Program-made: the position numbers and the translations under genes
Origin: Hordeum vulgare subsp. vulgare
Taxonomy: Eukaryota; Streptophyta; Magnoliopsida; Poales; Poaceae
NCBI RefSeq assembly: GCF_904849725.1
Contig: NC_058518.1
Span: 213,602,741 to 213,666,740 of the forward strand
Direction: 5' to 3'
DNA length: 64,000 bases
Notes under the pieces: model-generated
Told to the model about the DNA's origin: nothing
The model's input: the letters and a program-made list of their open reading frames with translations, nothing else
Database searches by the model: none
Shown: positions 57,725-64,000 of the stretch, piece by piece
Position numbering within the stretch: the stretch's first letter is position 1
Layout: every line of letters starts with the position of its first letter

Positions 57725-59333
57725 ATGGCCCCAATTAGAAAGAAGAAAAAGGCCGCGGTACCTGTCACGAATCCTACCACCACCGGGCCACTCCTCCATC
57801 ATCAAGAATGAGAATTTGGCCCCAGTGCTACCGACATTCGCCGGCGACCAAAACAAGTGGGGGCAACGAAGATGTGGCTACTGGCTAGGCTGGACAACGC
57901 AAAGCAACATGGTGGAATCCGCATACTCCTTGTTCCTCCACATCGTTTATGTTGGGTTGGTTCCACCATTTTCCGAGTTCTTTACGCCATCCTTTCGTCC
58001 TTACAGGATACAGGCCCTGTGTCTCCAGCCTAATTTCGTCTTCCTCCTCGATATATTTTCCTTCTACTGCGAATCTTTCGCTGGGGTGAGGCCCTCAGTG
58101 GCACTCTTTTGCCACTTCTTCAGCCTGCGGTTCAACACTCACGACCAGCGCTCTGCGTGCGTCTCCTTCGTAGACGTCAAGGGTGAAATCATCCAATTGA
58201 AAGTTGGTAAGAAGATAGAAGGCTATCAGTATCATTGGGTCTTTATGAACGCGGGCCAGGTCAACCTCTCATGAGTGCTCCCACGGCCGTGCCGGAACAA
58301 CCTCTATGGTGGACCCACATGAAGCTTAATGATCCTAGGGCCACACCAATCCTGGAGCGAATCGCCACCCACGTGGACACCCGACTCACGGAGGCGAGGA
58401 TTGTTAAGGAGTTCCTGAAGTGCCACATCGCACTGCTCCGGGCACGCTCGTGACCCGTGTGGGAGTACACCGATAATGGGGAAGAGATGAGGCTACACAC
58501 TGCCAAACTGACGCCCGTCAAGATGAGCGCGACCCTGTTGGCCCTTCTTAACCTGGACCCAGAAGATCCTCCCGAGGCTGCGTCCCCCTGATACAAATAT
58601 GAAGAGGGGGCAGCGCTGGTAGACGACATGTCATCCTTCGACGAATGGGGGTTCGTGCCAAGCGGCCCTGCCGGATAGCCCAACGGCTCCCCAGTTGAGG
58701 TGACATCTTCTAGCAATGAAGACAATGATGGGGACTCGGAGGCGACGGAGGATGATGAGGAAGAGGATCCTGGTTGCATGCCTCCGCCGAACCTTCGTAG
58801 GTCCCTGTGGGGCCTCACTTACGATGGCGCTCACTCGGACGAGCCGCCTCGAGGGACGCCCCTAGGCTAGGCGGCGCAGTGGGGGAACTGTGCGCTCCGA
58901 CGTGGCTGCCCCAACGTCAACAGTCGAGGGCTGTTCAGGCGTGGCAGCATCCATCCCTACGGCGGCCATGCCACCTGAGGAGGTCCCCGAGTCCTTAAGG
59001 AGGAAGGGATCAAGCCAAACGCGCTGAGGTCCATGCCGAGCGTTCTCCGGGCGACGCCAGGGCGCCGCTTGAGGCCGCGAGCGCCACACCATCTTCCATC
59101 GAGCGAGAGAGGAAGTGGACCGCGACAGACGAGTGAGTGCCCTAGCTTCGCTCTTGTGCCGTTAATGTGTGTTCCTCTGCTGGCTCTAACCCCTTGCCTT
59201 TGTAGGCGCCATCATGACATCGAGGAAAACGGGAAGAGAGGGTTCGCTGACACGAAAACCATCTGCACCCCAAGGACCGTACCGCACCGGGCCATGGTGC
59301 CGGCGGGCACGGGGGACAATCAAGATGCCCACT
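57725..59333 (+). pseudogene. 'Putative gypsy type transposon' domain ORF, decayed
   Basis: Starts MAPIRKKKKAAVPVTNP at 57725; a frameshift near 57800 moves it into the frame open to 58274. The part at about 57936-58215 (PPFSEFF, CLQPNFVFLLDIFSFYCESF, then WVFMNAG) fits the plant domain PF04195, found in ORFs of Gypsy-related elements. A second frameshift near 58260 leads to ILERIATHVDTRLTEARIVK and a TGA at 58451-58453, then acidic linker sequence. A 73-bp intron-like gap (59133-59205, GTGAGT...TTTGTAG) lies near the end. Function of the domain is unknown. Cut at 59334 by a long LTR. Confidence 0.6.
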
Positions 59334-59450
59334 TGTAACATCCAAGATACGACGCTATCCGTATTTGGGGACGAGGCCTTAATATGGGTAGAGACGCATC
59401 TTGGCAATTTGCAAGTATAGAAATCATTGCAGATACATTTAGAGAGGAGA
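59334..59450 (-). repeat. Edge of a second Sukkula-like long LTR
   Basis: TGTAACATCCAAGATACGAC, then CTATCC, ATTTGG, ACGAGGCCTT and GCATCTTG follow the same order as the edge of the LTR at 36664 (TGTCACGCCCAAGATGC...). This marks the 3' edge of a long LTR in minus orientation. The Copia element inserted 117 bp into it; the rest must lie beyond the window. Confidence 0.7.
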
Positions 59451-60869
59451 TGAGTGCAAGTGCATCTTGTGCCCCTTAGTGATTTTGGTGGTTTTAAGAC
59501 TTATAGGTTAAGTATCTAATGTGTTTATAAGTGTACACAGGATCTATAAGTCATTGAGGAGTTTCAGATATTTGAAGAATATCGACCCCTAAAAATGTAT
59601 ATCTTCAGTTGAAGAAATTGGTCTGAAGCTGAAGAAATGAATCGCGAGGAATCTGCGATGAAATTGATATTCCTCATGAAGATACTGATATTGAGAAGAC
59701 CGGTGGTTCCTGAAGAAAATCATTCTGAAGAAATTGAAGCGTGAAGATTTACGTTTTCTGTTTTACTTTCTTCGCATTTCATGAATAGGAACACCGTACT
59801 GTTAAAGGGGGTCAAAGTAACACTATGGAATGGATTTCCTCATGATGCTCAACCCAAGCCTAATCCTACCAAAAGCCTCAAGTGAGGAATATGAGTGACA
59901 TGAGGACTCTCACAGTTGAGGGTCCCGACCGTTTCGATAACCACGCTAAGTCACTGGTCTTATCCACTCCAACGGTCATATTACTTAAGGGCATTAGTGC
60001 CAAATCATGTCGGGATTCTCCCAGGCTATAAATAGCCACCCCCCACAACCACTAGCTGGTTGGCTGCTCAGTTAGAAACTGACACTTGTCATAAGAGCAA
60101 CCCAAATTCCTCAGAGCCTTCGAGAGTAATTCATCAGTGAGGAAATACACCACCCACCGAAACCACAAACCAAACCTAGTGATTGAGCATCACTGAAGAA
60201 GTTGTTCCTATGTGGGACTGAAGCCTTTTACCTTTGAGGACTGTGCATCCTCGAGACGGTTAGGCGTCATGGTCTAGAACGTTCCAGCAGTTCATTGTGG
60301 ATCGTCGGGTGACCAAGTTTGTGAGGGTTTGGAAGTCTGTCCTGAAGACTTACCACGAGTGTTGGGCGAGGACTATGTGTCCTTAGCTCAAGAAGAATAC
60401 GGTAGGGACTGTGTGTCCTGGGACTGGGTGTCCTTCGGTTTCAATACCAAGCCGCTCGAAACCAGATGTACAACTGTCACAGCAGTTGGAACTGGGTCAT
60501 CAACGACTGTCTTCTCTGAGAATCGGTTTCTAATACCTCAACTTTGTACTTTCTCTGTATTATGTGTTGATGACTTTCACTATGACTGTTTGAAGAATTT
60601 GCTGAAGACTTTCTCTGAATTTCCTCAACCCCAAATTCTTCACAATAGTTAATCATCATCTGTACTCTGCGTGCCTGCTTACTGTGTAATCTGTTTTCAC
60701 TTTCTTCAGTCTGAAATACTGTTGGTGTGAACGTTTGCACGTCTGATCCTTTACTGTTTCCGCTGTAAGTTAGTCATCAGTGAGGAATTTCCTCAATAGG
60801 AATTTCCTCAGTGATGAAATTCTAAAAATCTCCTATTCACCCCCCTCTAGTCGATATAACGCACTTTCA
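59451..60869 (+). repeat. 5' LTR of the SIRE/Maximus-like element
   Basis: 1419 bp, TGAGTGCAAGTGCATC to GCACTTTCA. Rich in GAAGAAATTGA- and CCTCA-type words, which recur in the gag region. The primer site lies two bases beyond the end. The other LTR is outside the window. Confidence 0.82.
60027..60034 (+). promoter_or_regulatory. TATA box of the SIRE/Maximus-like LTR
   Basis: TATAAATA within the palindrome-like GGCTATAAATAGCC (60024-60037), followed by a C-rich leader. Transcription would start about 30 bp downstream. Confidence 0.7.
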
Positions 60870-60871
60870 AT

Positions 60872-60883
60872 TGGTATCAGAGC
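60872..60883 (+). promoter_or_regulatory. Primer-binding site, initiator tRNA-Met
   Basis: TGGTATCAGAGC, the standard Copia primer site, intact, next to the LTR end. Confidence 0.92.
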
Positions 60884-60936
60884 AAGGTACTCCCTTGTTC
60901 TGTGTGATTTTGGTTTAACCACCTGGAGTTTTAGTT

Positions 60937-63495
60937 ATGTCGACTGCACGCATGTTCAAGGTGACTGCAGCATGTCCTACGTACGAAGGGAAGAACTTTC
61001 CCTTCTGGAAGAACAAAATGCAAATGCATCTACAAGCTATTGATAATGATCTCTGGTATATTGTGGAAAATGGCGTCCCCAACATTTCTGCCAGTGTCAT
61101 TGCAGCTGATGTGAAGAAATTCAAGCAACTTGATTCTCAAGCGAAGAACACATCTGTGGCCATCTGAGCCCTGGCCAGTTTGGAAGAGTAAGTGCTTTGG
61201 GCTCTGCAACACTGATCTGGGAGAGACTGTGCAAGGTAAATGAAGGAGTATCAAGCCAGCGTGACTCTCGTGTTGATATTCTTCGCAATCTCTTCAATCT
61301 CTTCAAGAGACATGACAATGAATGCTGCCAAGACACCTTTGATCGCCTCACTGATATATCAAATGAACTGCAAGCACTGGGAGCTCGAGACATCACTGAT
61401 CACGAAGTTGTGAAGAAACTGCTGAGATCCTTGGATTCTTCATTTGACACTCTAGTTCTGATGATTCAAGAAAGACCAGACTACAAGATGCTGGATCCAG
61501 CTGATATCCTTGAAAGGCTAAATACTCATGAGTTCCAGCTAGAAGAAAAGAGAGATCTATATGGACAAAGCTATTCCAGACCACGTGCACTAAAGGCTAG
61601 ATCAATTTCCTCATCTGAAGAAGAACACACAGATGACAGCAGTTGTGACCCTGAAGAATTTGGACAGGAGCTTGCAATGCTTGTGAGGAAATTCCAGAGA
61701 TTTACACGACGAAGCCAGTTCGGTAAATCATCAAGAAGAGATATGAGGAAATCAGAATCTGCATCTAAGGACTACAAGAAACGAACCTGTCACAAGTGCA
61801 AGAAATCAGGTCATTACATTGCTGATTGTCCCCGCTGGGGAAAGGAATCAAAGAAGAATAAATACAAGGATGACAATTCTGATGACTTGAAGAAGAAGAA
61901 GAAATCTTCAAAATCCTCATCTTCAAAGCCCTCATCGCACAAGAAGACTAGTTTCAGAAAGGCTCGAGCAATTATTGGCAAGGAAATGGACTCCGAGGCA
62001 GAATCAGAAGAATGTGATGAAGAAGAGGGTTCTGATGAAGACTCAGAATCCGGACAGGCTAGTCTTGCACTAGCAACCACTTTCGTCAGCAAGTCAATCT
62101 TCAATCTTGAAGAAAATGATTGCACCATCCATACTGATGACTATGCTGATGACATCGCTCCAACCTATTGCTTCATGGCAAAAGGTTCAAAGGTATCAAA
62201 TAATGCCTCCTCCTCTGATTCAAGTGACTGTGAACATAATGATTATAAGAAACCCAGTTACAGTAAACTTGCTATCATTGCCACTAAACAACAAACTGCT
62301 TTGGAAAAGCTTCAAAAACTGCTAGACAAAAGTGATGATCTGTTGAATGATGAAATGAACCTTAACCAAATCGTCACTGATGACATAAAAAGTCTTCAGT
62401 CTAGATTTGATAATCTTCAGGATCGTTATGATACACTCCTCACTGATCATGAGAAGCTTTCCTACGAATTTCTTCAAAGGAAGCTGGATCTTGAGAAGCT
62501 TAGAATGTCTCATGATGATCTTCGTATGGAAAATGATTCATTACTAGCTCAACAGATCAGTGCTAGTCAAGTTGAATTTATTCCTCCATGTCTTAAATGC
62601 ATTGAACGCGAAACTGCTAATTCCTTTCCAGAATCATCAAATGCTACCATTGAATGCTACTATTGCTACAAATTCTTCAATTGCACCTGTTGTGTCTATT
62701 TCCTCACTTGAGGAAAACACAAATGTTACTGATGAAAATGCAGGGTTGAAGGAATTGTACGTGACAGGCATGTACAAAAGCCTCAAAGGACATCAAACCC
62801 TTTGTGATGTGCTCAAAAAGCAGATCTTGAACAGGAACCCGAGGAAAGAAGGAATTGCCTTTGAGAGGAAATTAAATTCTGATGGATCTTATTGGAAACC
62901 TGAGCAGTATCCCAAAATCTCATGGGTTGCTGCTACTGGGCCTCCTTTTGATCCATCTAATCTAACTGGCTTCTCATGTGAATTATCCTATTCCTCGGAT
63001 GAATCATTTGATTCCAACTATAAACTGTTCAAAAATCAATCTGGTGAAGTATTTGCTCGATATGTTGGAACTAACTGCAGGAATGGCCCTCCTCTGAGGA
63101 AAATCTGGGTTCCCAAAATTTGTCTCGAAAATCTTCAAGTGAATGTCCTCATGACACCACCACTGAAGAATCTGAACCCCAGATCAAATTCCTCAGGAGG
63201 ACCAAAGTCTTCAAGAGGATCAAAGTCCTCAACTGGTCAAAACTATGCTCGTACCCATGCTTATGCATCTAACATGCAGGGAAACTACAAGGAATATGAA
63301 TATGAGTGTTACTCCTCAAATCATTATGTTCATAAATCCTCAAACCAGTTCTCTGCATATTCATATGAGTACTTTAATCCCCCTACTGTTAAGAGAAGTG
63401 CATTAGCTTCAATTCCACCTTTCTCATATGGTGCTCGCAGGATGATGAACGCTTTGCCACCCCTTCAGATGTGGGTGGTGAAGAAATCAAACTAA
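60937..63495 (+). pseudogene. Long Copia gag (SIRE/Maximus-like)
   Basis: Starts MSTARMFKVTAACP at 60937. A TGA at 61165-61167 follows a frameshift; the main frame runs to about 62640 with the UBN2-type domain (SNELQALGARDITDHEVVKK), the CCHC knuckle CHKCKKSGHYIADC (about 61788-61829), a Lys/Ser-rich tract, an acidic region and a coiled coil (62290-62560). A second frameshift near 62640 moves it to the frame ending at a TAA at 63493-63495, which encodes a Ser/Asn/Tyr-rich segment typical of this lineage. Gag packages element RNA. Its size, over 800 residues, is usual for SIRE-type elements and large for Copia in general. Confidence 0.85.
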
Positions 63496-63689
63496 TCACT
63501 TCTGCAGGTCAGGTCTCCAGATGAAAATCATCATCTGAAGAATTTGCTGGAGACCTGAGGAAATGCTTGATAGGACGCAAGCTAATAATTGATGAAATAG
63601 AAATATTTCACACGTCCTTACATTTCTGTTATGATGAAATTACTGATGAAATTAGTATCATATTCTTCAAATATGAAGCATATGAGATG

Positions 63690-64000
63690 GTAAGCTGTAC
63701 TAATTCATCTGGAGGATGACAAACCCAAAAATACTGAGTGGTTTCTCGATAGTGGCTGCACACATCACATGACTGGTGATAAAAGCTTACTGATGAACAT
63801 GCCACTAACTCCATCACCTGTGAAGCAAATCACATATGCTGACAAAGGTAAAAGCAAGGTATTGGGACTTGGCAAAGTAGCTATTTCCAAGGATAGGCAT
63901 ATGGACAAAGTGATGCTTGTTGAATCCCTTGGTTTTAACCTCATGTCAGTCTCGATGCTTTGTGATCTTGATATGATTGTTATCTTTGGTAGATATAGAT
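63690..64000 (+). CDS. Copia aspartic protease, 5' part
   Basis: Open frame to the window end. It carries the active-site motif WFLDSGCTHHMTGD (Asp at 63748-63750) and GLGKVAISKDRHMDKVMLVE, as in Copia proteases of the SIRE lineage. The frame equals that of the last gag segment, with stops in the 200 bp between. It would process Gag-Pol. Downstream domains are outside. Confidence 0.8.

Larger units (their letters stand above)
59451..64000 (+). mobile_element. SIRE/Maximus-like Copia retrotransposon, 5' part
   Basis: Plus strand: 1.4-kb 5' LTR, tRNA-Met primer site, unusually long gag with CCHC knuckle and coiled coil, and the start of protease; the rest is outside. Long gag and WFLDSGCTHHMTGD protease motif fit the SIRE/Maximus lineage. 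Two frameshifts break gag. GGAGA (59446-59450) should be one copy of the target duplication. Confidence 0.85.

Noticed and set aside
57274..57783. 169-codon minus-strand open frame
   Set aside because: GC-rich context, antisense to the PF04195-type ORF leader, no domain.
1..64000. A novel multi-gene host system
   Set aside because: Both strands were scanned; every coherent coding signal is retrotransposon-derived except one decayed two-exon remnant, so no cellular system is supported.

Overview
The window is an intergenic block from a large grass genome. Its LTR families are those of Triticeae (wheat, barley and relatives): BARE/Angela/WIS-type Copia, and Sabrina-, Fatima- and Sukkula-type Gypsy. 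Family names are from memory of LTR ends and protein motifs; I could not run a search. I found no intact host gene, rRNA, tRNA or CRISPR array. Almost every protein-like stretch is gag, protease, reverse transcriptase (RT) or integrase of an LTR retrotransposon, and nearly all carry stops or frameshifts.

Layout. (1) 1-5254: 5' half of a minus-strand BARE/Angela Copia element with its 1.8-kb 5' LTR. (2) 5255-8194: AT-rich, unassigned. (3) 8195-18801: a minus-strand Sabrina-like element (gag-protease only). Its 5' LTR is split by a 5.7-kb insertion (12516-18206, target duplication TGTTT), a long solo LTR that itself holds a solo Sabrina-like LTR (14459-16107, duplication GCCGG). (4) 18802-23404: long 3' LTR of another minus-strand element, followed by about 4 kb of non-coding internal DNA. 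(5) 27360-52505: an LTR-like sequence split by a complete minus-strand Gypsy element (27799-51532, duplication GGGAC). That element is split by a complete Fatima-like element (31467-46074, duplication GTGGC), which is split by a solo Sukkula-like LTR (36664-41207, duplication AACGT). (6) 52505-54034: plus-strand 3' remnant of the same family as the 27799-51532 element. (7) 54035-59333: GC-rich promoter-like DNA, a decayed two-exon coiled-coil gene (minus), an LTR-like stretch and a decayed 'putative gypsy type transposon' ORF (plus). (8) 59334-64000: edge of a second Sukkula-like LTR, interrupted by a plus-strand SIRE/Maximus-like Copia element that runs off the end.

The Fatima-like element supplies a full set of retrotransposition domains (gag, protease, RT, RNase H, integrase), although broken. 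The Sabrina-like element and the 27799-51532 element have gag and protease but no RT or integrase, so they would need enzymes in trans. The four exact 5-bp target duplications fix insertion order: in each stack the inner element is younger than its host.

Two observations go beyond routine TE annotation. First, three long LTRs from different families share the same layout: a conserved block, then a perfect hairpin, then a GC-rich block. Second, two Gypsy elements each carry, between the last enzyme domain and the 3' LTR, an extra ORF preceded by a U3-like segment, which suggests an internal promoter for an accessory protein.
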